Positions 5,409 through 11,341 of a stretch of DNA of 11,341 nucleotides are shown piece after piece. The stretch covers positions 1 to 11,341 of the forward strand of contig JAGWSE010000181.1 in assembly GCA_028869395.1 (NCBI GenBank). The letters are read 5' to 3'. The position numbers and the translations under genes are program-made. Below the pieces are notes generated by a model. The model was not told the origin of the DNA, ran no database searches, and saw only the letters and a list, made by a program, of their open reading frames with translations. This DNA is from Alphaproteobacteria bacterium. GTDB taxonomy: Bacteria > Pseudomonadota > Alphaproteobacteria > Caulobacterales > Caulobacteraceae. Positions within the stretch are counted from its first letter, which is position 1. The number at the start of each line of letters is the position of its first letter.

Positions 5409-6131
5409 ATGCTTGACCGCGCGTTAAATCCGTCCGCGTCCGCCCCTTTCGCCCGCGAAGACGGCGCGGCGGCGGGCTGGGCCGTGAGCCACGGGCTGGT
5501 CGGGTACGACGAGGCGGTCGCCGCCATGGAGGCGCGCGTCGCCGCCATCGCCGAGGGCCGGGCGGGCGAGCTTGTCTGGCTCCTCGAGCATCCGCCGCTC
5601 TACACCGCAGGGGTCTCGGCCAAGGCGTCCGACCTGCTCGAGCCGGATCGATTCCCGGTCTTCCGCAGCGGCCGAGGCGGGCAGTTCACCTACCACGGAC
5701 CCGGGCAGAGGGTGGCCTATGTCATGCTCGATCTCTCCGGACGCCGGCGCGACGTGCGCGCCTTCGTCGGGGCCCTGGAGGCGTGGCTGATCGCGGCCCT
5801 CGGGCGGTTCAACGTGTCGGGCGAGGTGCGGCCCGACCGGGTGGGCGTCTGGGTGGCGCGCAAGGCGCCCGGCGCGGCAGCCCGCGAGGACAAGATCGCC
5901 GCCATCGGGGTGAAGCTGCGCCGGTGGGTCTCGTTCCACGGCGTGGCGCTAAACGTGGAGCCCGACCTTTCGCATTTCTCCGGCATCGTCCCCTGCGGCC
6001 AGACCGAGCACGGCGTGACGAGCCTCGTCGAGCTCGGCCGACCGGTGACAATGGACGAGGCGGACGCCGCCCTCATGGCCGCCTTCCGGGAGGTTTTCGG
6101 CCCGGTGGCGCCGGCGTCCCCGCCATTGTGA
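5409..6131 (+). CDS. lipB: Octanoyl-[acyl carrier protein]:protein N-octanoyltransferase LipB
   Basis: LipB moves the octanoyl group from acyl carrier protein to the lipoyl domains of 2-oxoacid dehydrogenases and the glycine cleavage H protein; LipA then inserts sulphur. The protein is 240 residues, normal for the family with a slightly long N-terminus. Family signatures are LLEHPPLYTAGVSA, then RGGQFTYHGPGQRVAYVMLDL beginning at R89, then KIAAIGVKLRRWVSFHGVALNVEPDLSHFSGIVPCG. The catalytic Lys (K169 in GVKLRRW) and Cys (C196 in VPCG) are both present. The ATG at 5409 has no strong Shine-Dalgarno, but the next candidates would cut into the conserved fold. It is divergent from the fliN-like gene, with 77 bases between the two starts. 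No gene for lipoyl synthase is nearby. Confidence 0.97.
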   Translation: MLDRALNPSASAPFAREDGAAAGWAVSHGLVGYDEAVAAMEARVAAIAEGRAGELVWLLEHPPLYTAGVSAKASDLLEPDRFPVFRSGRGGQFTYHGPGQRVAYVMLDLSGRRRDVRAFVGALEAWLIAALGRFNVSGEVRPDRVGVWVARKAPGAAAREDKIAAIGVKLRRWVSFHGVALNVEPDLSHFSGIVPCGQTEHGVTSLVELGRPVTMDEADAALMAAFREVFGPVAPASPPL

Positions 6132-6203
6132 CAGCGCGTGCAAAATCAGCGGCTCGCAGTCCGAGACAGCGGTGAAATAGGCAACGGATTCGGACCCTTG
6201 GAA

Positions 6204-6221
6204 CTGTCATAAACATGTCAC
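6204..6221 (+). promoter_or_regulatory. Pho box (PhoB operator) upstream of the TonB-dependent receptor
   Basis: Two direct seven-base units, CTGTCAT (6204-6210) and ATGTCAC (6215-6221), are separated by the four-base A-rich spacer AAAC. The canonical Pho box is two CTGTCAY repeats with a four-base spacer. The first unit matches fully and the second differs only at its first base. The box lies 92 bases before the receptor ATG, on the same strand. A possible -10 (TATACG, 6243-6248) is about 21 bases after the box, further than in classical E. coli pho promoters, so the exact promoter is uncertain. The match is seen; PhoB control is inferred. Confidence 0.75.
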
Positions 6222-6302
6222 CCCGCCTGCGCCTTTTGCGGGTATACGGGGCTCAAGACTCAGGGCGCGTGTGAGAGAACGCTGTCCGGGGTCAGCTGAG
6301 AC

Positions 6303-6308
6303 AGGGGG
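6303..6308 (+). promoter_or_regulatory. Ribosome binding site of the TonB-dependent receptor
   Basis: AGGGGG ends five bases before the ATG at 6314 and supports that start. A weak dyad (CTGTC at 6282-6286 with GACAG at 6300-6304) partly overlaps it, but nothing shows that this controls translation. Confidence 0.55.
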
Positions 6309-6313
6309 TCATC

Positions 6314-8809
6314 ATGAGACTAGGAACAAGCCGCGCGCTTTGCGCGTCGACGGCGCTTGCGTCGGGCCTGATGCTGGCGGGAAGCGCACTCGCGCAGTCC
6401 ACCGCCACGCAGGTCCAGGAGCTGGTGGTCACGGGCGCGCGTCAGGCGCCGAGCGTCAACGGCCTGGCGACGCAGGTGCAGGTGGCGAAGGACGAATCCG
6501 TCGTCAGCCAGCAGTTCATCAAGACGCAGGTCGGCAGCGCCAACTTCGCACAGCTGATCAATTTCCTGCCGGGCGTCACCTACGAGAGCGAGGACCCGAC
6601 GGGCATCCTCTCCGGCGACTTCCGCATGCACGGCATGGACTGCTCGCACCTGTCGGTGACGATCGACGGCAGCCCGGTCAACGACACCGGCAACTACGCC
6701 TGTTACCCAGGCGAGTACCTGGTCGGCGAACTCACCGACCACATCACCGTCGACATCGGCTCCACCGACGTCGACAGCCCCACCGCCTCGGCGGTCGGCG
6801 GCCAGGTGAACATCATCTCCAAGGTGCCGCCGGAGACCTTCGGCGTGATCGGCAAGGTCACCGCCGGCAGCTACCGCTACAATCGTGAATACGGAGAGCT
6901 GGACACCGGCGCGATCGGTCCCTGGGGCACGCGCGCCTACATCGCCGGCAACTACGCCCGCGCCGACAAGTGGAAGGGCGAAGGCTCGCTGATCCGCCGC
7001 GGCGTGGACGCGCGCATCTACCAGCCGCTGCCCGACAACAAGGGCTTCGTGAGCCTGGCCGGGAACTACACGTCGGACCGGGCCTATTTCTATTACAGCG
7101 GCTCGAACTCCGACATCGCCAAGTGGGGCAAGTCGTTCGACTACAACCCCGTGTGGATCCCCGAGACGGTGACCCCGGGCCAGAAGGACACCGTGCCCTT
7201 CGTGCCCACGGGGGCGGCGGCGATCGCGGCGGGCCTGCCGGCCAACGCCGGCCAGGCGGGCGGCGACACCAACTACTGGATGCTGCACCCGAACCCGGTG
7301 GACTTCGGCCAGATCCGCGGCGCGTCGCTCTATCACATCACCGACCGGCTCACCTTCACCTTCGACCCGTCGTTCTTCTACACCCTGGCCAACGGCGGCG
7401 GCGCCCAGGCGATCAGCGAATGCGACCCGCGCCTGAAGGGCTCGACCGGGAACTGCGTCGACCTGAACCACGACGGCGACACGCTGGACACGGTGGCGCT
7501 CTACTCGCCCAACAACACCAAGACGCACCGCTGGGTGGTGACCTCCTCGCTGCTGTGGGACATCAACGACAACAACAACCTGCAGCTGGCCTACACCTAC
7601 GACTACGGCCGCCACCGGCAGACCCAGGACTTCACCTACATCAACCCGGTGACCGGCGTGCCGGCGGACCAGTTCGGGGCCAAGGAAGGCCGCGGGCCGA
7701 TGATCCTGACCTCGGACGGCAAGCAGTTCGAGGGCCGCGACCGCTTCTCGATCGCCGAGCTGAACCAGATCGCCCTGAACTACGTGGGCAAGTTCCTGGA
7801 TGACCGGCTGCACGTGAACGTGGGCGTCCGCGACCCCCACTTCGAGCGCAAGCTCAACCAGTTCTGCTACACCTACAACGGCACCAACCAGTACTGCACG
7901 ACCGGCGCGCCGCCCTCCGCCTCGATCGACCCGGCGACCGGCCTGCCGAACGTCCGTGCGCCCTTCCGGGAGACGGTGCGCTACCACAAGCTGCTGCCGA
8001 ACGCAGGCGCGACCTACCGGATCGCCGAGGACCATCAGGTCTACCTGAGCTACTCGCAGGGCTTCTCGGCGCCGAAGACGGACGACCTCTACACCAGCTC
8101 TCCGGAGACGGTGCAGCCGGAGACCAGCACCACCTACTCGGCCGGCTACCGCTACCAGACGCACATCCTGACGGCCTCGGCCAACCTCTACGACACCGAC
8201 TACAAGAACCGCATCGTCCAGTCGTACGACCCGAACGACCCCTCGATCAGCATCGACCGCAACGTGGGCGCAGTGCGGATCTACGGCGTCGACTTCGAGG
8301 CCGGCGTGCGCCCGATCGAGCACCTGAGCCTCTATGGCTCGGCGACCTTCCAGAACAGCGACATCAAGGACAATGTGGTGATCGTGGTGGGCGGCCAGAC
8401 CGCCTACCTGCCCACCGCCGGCAAGCAGTTCGTGCTGACGCCGAAGCGGCAGTTCGCGGGCCGCATCCAATACGACCTCGGTGAGCTGACCCTGGGCTTC
8501 GAAGGCAAGTACGAGAGCTCCCGCTTCGTCTCCGATGTGAACGACCAGAGCATCCCGGCCTATTCGGTGTTCAACCTGGACGCCGAATACCGCCTGCCGG
8601 CGTTCAACGGCGTCCACAGCTCGCTGCAGCTGAAGGTCGATAACATCTTCGACAAGACCTACTTCACCCGCTCGAGCACGGTGAACGCCGCCCACGACAC
8701 GCCGGTGGAGCTCACCAACGGCGGGACGGCGACGTACCGCGGCGGCAACTACTACCTCTACTACGGCGCGCCGCGGACCGTTTACGTCACGCTCAGCGCC
8801 CAGTTCTAA
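6314..8809 (+). CDS. TonB-dependent outer-membrane receptor, probably PhoB-controlled
   Basis: This is an 831-residue outer-membrane transporter powered by TonB-ExbB-ExbD. A signal peptide covers residues 1 to about 27 (hydrophobic core ALASGLMLAGSALA, cleavage near ALAQ). A TonB-box-like QELVVTGAR is at 35-43. The plug spans about 55-170, with FAQLINFLPGVTYESED, MHGMDCSHLSVTIDG and ASAVGGQVNIISK. The remaining ~650 residues form the beta-barrel, ending in YLYYGAPRTVYVTLSAQF with a terminal Phe, as expected for Bam-dependent folding. The mature protein has six cysteines in three close pairs (110/130, 370/381, 518/528), suggesting disulphides in the plug and extracellular loops. A DLNHDGDTLD segment (383-392) right after the second pair resembles a calcium-binding loop. 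A Pho box upstream suggests induction by phosphate limitation, so a phosphorylated or phosphate-releasing ligand is plausible, but the substrate is not shown. A strong terminator follows, so the gene is probably monocistronic. Confidence 0.94.
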   Translation: MRLGTSRALCASTALASGLMLAGSALAQSTATQVQELVVTGARQAPSVNGLATQVQVAKDESVVSQQFIKTQVGSANFAQLINFLPGVTYESEDPTGILSGDFRMHGMDCSHLSVTIDGSPVNDTGNYACYPGEYLVGELTDHITVDIGSTDVDSPTASAVGGQVNIISKVPPETFGVIGKVTAGSYRYNREYGELDTGAIGPWGTRAYIAGNYARADKWKGEGSLIRRGVDARIYQPLPDNKGFVSLAGNYTSDRAYFYYSGSNSDIAKWGKSFDYNPVWIPETVTPGQKDTVPFVPTGAAAIAAGLPANAGQAGGDTNYWMLHPNPVDFGQIRGASLYHITDRLTFTFDPSFFYTLANGGGAQAISECDPRLKGSTGNCVDLNHDGDTLDTVALYSPNNTKTHRWVVTSSLLWDINDNNNLQLAYTYDYGRHRQTQDFTYINPVTGVPADQFGAKEGRGPMILTSDGKQFEGRDRFSIAELNQIALNYVGKFLDDRLHVNVGVRDPHFERKLNQFCYTYNGTNQYCTTGAPPSASIDPATGLPNVRAPFRETVRYHKLLPNAGATYRIAEDHQVYLSYSQGFSAPKTDDLYTSSPETVQPETSTTYSAGYRYQTHILTASANLYDTDYKNRIVQSYDPNDPSISIDRNVGAVRIYGVDFEAGVRPIEHLSLYGSATFQNSDIKDNVVIVVGGQTAYLPTAGKQFVLTPKRQFAGRIQYDLGELTLGFEGKYESSRFVSDVNDQSIPAYSVFNLDAEYRLPAFNGVHSSLQLKVDNIFDKTYFTRSSTVNAAHDTPVELTNGGTATYRGGNYYLYYGAPRTVYVTLSAQF

Positions 8810-8833
8810 GCCGGGCGCCAGCCTGGAGCGGAG

Positions 8834-8862
8834 GGGCGGCCCGGCGACGGGCCGCCCTTTTT
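8834..8862 (+). terminator. Intrinsic terminator after the TonB-dependent receptor
   Basis: A perfect ten-base-pair stem, GGGCGGCCCG/CGGGCCGCCC, encloses a GCGA tetraloop of the stable GNRA class. It is followed by five T residues (8858-8862). It starts 25 bases after the receptor stop and separates that gene from the deacetylase gene. Confidence 0.95.
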
Positions 8863-8920
8863 CGTGGGCGTTTTCGTGACGACAGGGGCCCGCCTTGATG
8901 GTGATATCCCGCTCCGCGCC

Positions 8921-8925
8921 GGAGG
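8921..8925 (+). promoter_or_regulatory. Ribosome binding site of the ChbG/YdjC-family gene
   Basis: GGAGG lies six bases before the ATG at 8932 and fixes that start. Confidence 0.7.
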
Positions 8926-8931
8926 ACCCCG

Positions 8932-9810
8932 ATGACCAGCTCGCCCGCCAACCTCGCCCAGCGCCTGGGCCACGGCCCGGACGCGCGGCTGGTGATCATC
9001 AACTGCGACGACCTGGGCTCCAGCCATGCGGCCAACCTGGCGAGCCTGGAGGCGATGGAGCGCGGGATCGCCACGAGCGGCACCCTGATGGTCCCCTGCC
9101 CCTGGGCCTATGAGGCCGTCGAGCTGTTCCGGGGCAAGGACGTGGGCGTCCACCTGACCCTGACCGCGGAGTATCCGACCTACCGCTGGCGCGCGCTGAC
9201 CGGCGCCGCCTCGCTGCACGACGAGCAGGGGTTCCTGCCCCGCACGGTCGCCGAGGTTGTGCAGCGCGCGGATCCGTACGAGGTGCGCCGGGAGTGCCGC
9301 GCCCAGATCGAGCAGGCGCTGGCCTGGGGCGTCGACGTGACCCACCTGGACTCGCACATGGGCACGGTGCAGCTCGATCCCAGATTCTTCGAGATCTACG
9401 CCGAGCTCGCGAGCGAATTCCGCCTGCCGCTGCGGATGGTGGGCCCGAGCGGCGACGAGCGGCTGGGATTCGGCGCCCGCGCCAGGGCGGCCGCCCTCGG
9501 CCTGGTCTTCACCGACCTGCTGTTCGCCCAATGGGGACGTCCCACCGACGAACAGATGCGCAGCGAATTCCCGAAGCTTTCCCCCGGCGTCTCGGAATTC
9601 CTGCTGCACCCCGTGCAAGACGGGCCGGAGCTGCGTGGCTACGACCTGACGGAGGCCGAGATCCGGGTGAACGACTACGCCTGCGCGATGGATCCGGAGA
9701 TCGCCCGGCTGATCGCGGCGGAACGGCTGACGCCGATCAGCTTCCGGCCGCTACGCGAACTGCAGCGGTCAGGCGCGCCCGCCGCCGCGCTGGCGAACGC
9801 AGGGACCTAG
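8932..9810 (+). CDS. ChbG/HpnK (YdjC) family carbohydrate deacetylase
   Basis: This is a 292-residue protein of the YdjC superfamily. Members are metal-dependent deacetylases of N-acetylated sugars, such as ChbG for chitooligosaccharides and HpnK for a hopanoid intermediate. The metal and catalytic motifs are present in order: INCDDLGSS with D26/D27, VGVHLTLT with H74, THLDSHMG with H138 and H142, and the late LLHP with H226. No signal peptide is visible, so the enzyme is probably cytoplasmic. The start at ATG 8932 has a good GGAGG site. The gene stands alone between the receptor terminator and the convergent DUF805 gene; neither neighbour identifies the sugar. No chitobiose or hopanoid genes are present, so neither gene symbol is used. 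Family assignment is strong, substrate unknown. Confidence 0.9.
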   Translation: MTSSPANLAQRLGHGPDARLVIINCDDLGSSHAANLASLEAMERGIATSGTLMVPCPWAYEAVELFRGKDVGVHLTLTAEYPTYRWRALTGAASLHDEQGFLPRTVAEVVQRADPYEVRRECRAQIEQALAWGVDVTHLDSHMGTVQLDPRFFEIYAELASEFRLPLRMVGPSGDERLGFGARARAAALGLVFTDLLFAQWGRPTDEQMRSEFPKLSPGVSEFLLHPVQDGPELRGYDLTEAEIRVNDYACAMDPEIARLIAAERLTPISFRPLRELQRSGAPAAALANAGT

Positions 9811-9827
9811 GCCCGCGCCAGGCGGGC
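9811..9827. terminator. GC-rich hairpin between convergent genes (possible bidirectional terminator)
   Basis: GCCCGC and GCGGGC pair around a five-base loop in the 19-base gap between the deacetylase stop and the end of the DUF805 gene. No T-tract follows on either strand, so any termination would be weak or factor-assisted. The hairpin is seen; its role is inferred from position. Confidence 0.35.
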
Positions 9828-9829
9828 TC

Positions 9830-10234
9830 TCAGACCGCCAGCGGCGGTCGCAGGGGGTTGGGCCCGTAGCGATTGGCCCCGGCCTCGCCCGGCATGGCGC
9901 CCAGCTCGATGGCGGCCCAGACCAGCACCATGGCGAACAGGAAGTCGAAGAAGCTGTCGGGCCTGGGCCAGACCGCCACCACCGCGAACAGGACCAGCGC
10001 CGACCACCAGCCGGACCGTCCGCGATCGTGCAGGCGCTTCGAGAGTACGCAGGTCCCGCAGTAGAAGAGCGCGGGATAGACGAACCATCCCGTCAGCCAG
10101 TGCAGGGTCGAGGGGATGGCCTCATAGAAGGCGCCCACGATGAGCAGCAACGAAGCGGCGATCAGCGAGGGCGCGCGCGGGCTACGCCCTTCGGCTGAAA
10201 AGAACAGCTCGCTCCAGTCGGTCGGCCCGTTCAT
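9830..10234 (-). CDS. DUF805 (YhaH-like) inner-membrane protein
   Basis: This is a 134-residue multi-pass membrane protein of the DUF805 family, whose function is unknown. It shows the family layout. A short soluble start with LFFSAEGRSPR (10-20) stands where many members have an LFSFEGRINR-type motif. Hydrophobic segments lie at about 22-44, 46-64, 76-90 and 94-112. The hallmark LSKRLHDRGRSGWW loop is at 64-77, and a tail GANRYGPNPL at 119-128 is typical of the family end. The ATG at 10232-10234 is preceded by a GGCAGGGC stretch. The gene begins 32 bases after the pccA stop on the same strand and may be co-transcribed with it. Nothing suggests a direct metabolic link to propionyl-CoA carboxylation. 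Confidence 0.88.
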   Translation of the reverse strand: MNGPTDWSELFFSAEGRSPRAPSLIAASLLLIVGAFYEAIPSTLHWLTGWFVYPALFYCGTCVLSKRLHDRGRSGWWSALVLFAVVAVWPRPDSFFDFLFAMVLVWAAIELGAMPGEAGANRYGPNPLRPPLAV

Positions 10235-10266
10235 GACGCCCTGCCCTGCCGCCGCAGTATAGGTGG

Positions 10267-11341
10267 TCAGGCGAACTCCACCAGCACCTCGTCGGCGGCG
10301 ACGCTGTCGCCGGCCTTGGCGTTCACCGCCTTGACCACCCCATCACGCTCGGCCCGGATGATGTTCTGCATCTTCATGGCCTCGATGACGGCGACCGCCT
10401 CGCCGGACCGAACTTCCTGGCCGGCGGCGACGTCGATGGAGACCACCAGGCCTGGCATCGGCGAGAGCACCATCTTCGAGGTGTCGGCCGCCTGCTTGGG
10501 CGGCAGCTTCTCGTGCAGCTCGGCCGAGCGGGGGGTCAGCACCAGGACCCGGGCCTGGGCGGCGCGGTGGCGGACCACGAAGCCTTCGGCGGCGGGCTTC
10601 ACCTGGGCGGTGAAGGGCCGTCCATTCAGCCGGCCGGAGAAGGTGGGCTTGCCGGGGCGCCAGTCGATCCCCGAGAGCTCGAGCGTGCGGCCGTCGTCCT
10701 GGAAGGCCACGGTGAAGCGGTCGCCGCCGTTCGCGACGCGGACCAGTCGCGTCTCGCCGTTCTCGATCACCGTCCATTCGTCGCGCAGGAGCTGGGGCGC
10801 GGCGCGCTGGGTGAGCACCCGGTGCATGGCGCAGGCGACGGCGGCCATCAGGTCGCGCTGGAAGGCGGTGGGCGCGGTCCCGTGGAATCCCTCCGGGAAC
10901 TCGTCCTTGATGTAGCTGGTGGACAGTTTGCCCGAGCGGAACCGCGCCTGGTCCATGACCGCGGACAGGAACGGCACGTTGTGGCCCAGCCCCTCGATGT
11001 GGAAGTCCTCCAGCGCCCGGCCCATGGCGTCGATCGCCGCCTCGCGGGTCGGGGCCCAGGTGGAGAGCTTGGAGATCATCGGGTCGTAGAACATCGAGAT
11101 CTCGTCGCCCTCGCGCACGCCCGCGTCGTTGCGCACGACGCCGTGGCCGAGGGGGCCCTCCGGCGGCGGGTCGTAGCGCACCAGCCGGCCGATCGAGGGC
11201 AGGAATCCGCGGTAGGGGTCCTCGGCGTAGATGCGGCTCTCGACCGCCCAGCCGTTGATCTTCAGGTCCTTCTGCGCGAACGGCAGCTTCTCGCCCGCGG
11301 CCGAGCGGATCATCAGCTCCACCAGGTCCAGCCCGGTGATC
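10267..11341 (-). CDS. pccA: Propionyl-CoA carboxylase alpha (biotin-containing) subunit, C-terminal part
   Basis: This subunit carries biotin carboxylase and biotinyl carrier activities; with PccB it converts propionyl-CoA to methylmalonyl-CoA during breakdown of valine, isoleucine, methionine and odd-chain fatty acids. About 358 C-terminal residues are visible of a family length near 665; the 5' half lies beyond the right edge. The fragment opens inside the biotin carboxylase domain (ITGLDLVELMIRSAAGE, then ESRIYAEDPYRGFLPSIGRLVRY). A middle domain that contacts the beta subunit comes next, and the biotinyl domain with VIEAMKMQN closes it. The biotinylated Lys is 35 residues from the C-terminus, as is classical. 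FLPSIGRLVRYDPP and EAMKMQN favour propionyl- over methylcrotonyl-CoA carboxylase, though the latter cannot be fully excluded. The stop is at 10267-10269, and the DUF805 gene follows on the same strand. Confidence 0.9.
   Translation of the reverse strand, partial: ITGLDLVELMIRSAAGEKLPFAQKDLKINGWAVESRIYAEDPYRGFLPSIGRLVRYDPPPEGPLGHGVVRNDAGVREGDEISMFYDPMISKLSTWAPTREAAIDAMGRALEDFHIEGLGHNVPFLSAVMDQARFRSGKLSTSYIKDEFPEGFHGTAPTAFQRDLMAAVACAMHRVLTQRAAPQLLRDEWTVIENGETRLVRVANGGDRFTVAFQDDGRTLELSGIDWRPGKPTFSGRLNGRPFTAQVKPAAEGFVVRHRAAQARVLVLTPRSAELHEKLPPKQAADTSKMVLSPMPGLVVSIDVAAGQEVRSGEAVAVIEAMKMQNIIRAERDGVVKAVNAKAGDSVAADEVLVEFA

Noticed and set aside
6222..6242. CCCGC/GCGGG hairpin after lipB as a terminator
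   Set aside because: The five-base stem with an 11-base loop and no following T-tract is not convincing, and it overlaps the probable promoter of the receptor.
6320..8695. A 791-codon minus-strand open frame
   Set aside because: It is antisense to the TonB-dependent receptor, whose frame has a signal peptide, plug, barrel and terminator. The antisense product is Val/Arg/Gly-rich with no recognisable domain.
1..11341. Prophage, IS element, CRISPR array, toxin-antitoxin or defence system
   Set aside because: No transposase, integrase, direct-repeat array or characteristic pair of small genes was seen. The lysozyme-like gene is spmX, not a phage remnant.

Overview
The window looks like an ordinary chromosomal segment from a GC-rich alphaproteobacterium of the Caulobacteraceae (Caulobacter/Phenylobacterium type). 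The strongest lineage marker is an spmX gene, a polar developmental factor known from Caulobacterales. A PhoB-type promoter before a TonB-dependent receptor, an alphaproteobacterial isovaleryl-CoA dehydrogenase and a propionyl-CoA carboxylase alpha subunit fit the same placement. No phage, IS element, CRISPR array or defence island is visible, and no gene-free stretch exceeds about 185 bases.

Left part (1-3950), mostly minus strand. The 5' part of an isovaleryl-CoA dehydrogenase gene (ivd, leucine breakdown) runs off the left edge. Upstream of it lies spmX, whose lysozyme-like domain keeps only one of three catalytic residues. spmX is preceded by a good sigma-54 type -24/-12 element and an imperfect dyad. 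Next come an MgtE magnesium channel gene and a tRNA-Leu(GAG) gene reading in the same direction.

Middle (3950-6131). An atypical short-chain dehydrogenase that appears to have lost most of its catalytic tetrad is followed by a DUF1801 protein. The DUF1801 gene overlaps tail-to-tail with a small stand-alone FliN/SpoA-domain gene. That gene is divergent from lipB (lipoyl/octanoyl transfer).

Right part (6132-11341). A TonB-dependent receptor gene with a near-consensus Pho box in its promoter region ends in a strong intrinsic terminator. It is followed by a ChbG/YdjC-type carbohydrate deacetylase. Convergent to that, on the minus strand, are a DUF805 membrane protein and the 3' half of pccA (biotin carboxylase C-domain, middle domain and biotinyl carrier domain), which runs off the right edge.

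The genes do not form one pathway. The functional threads are branched-chain/propionate carbon catabolism at both edges (ivd, pccA), lipoate attachment (lipB), cell polarity and flagellar functions (spmX, fliN-like), magnesium uptake, and outer-membrane nutrient import probably induced by phosphate limitation. I did not find a convincing new multi-gene system. The most rewarding items are the regulatory sites (sigma-54 element, Pho box), the SDR with lost catalytic residues, and the isolated FliN-like protein.
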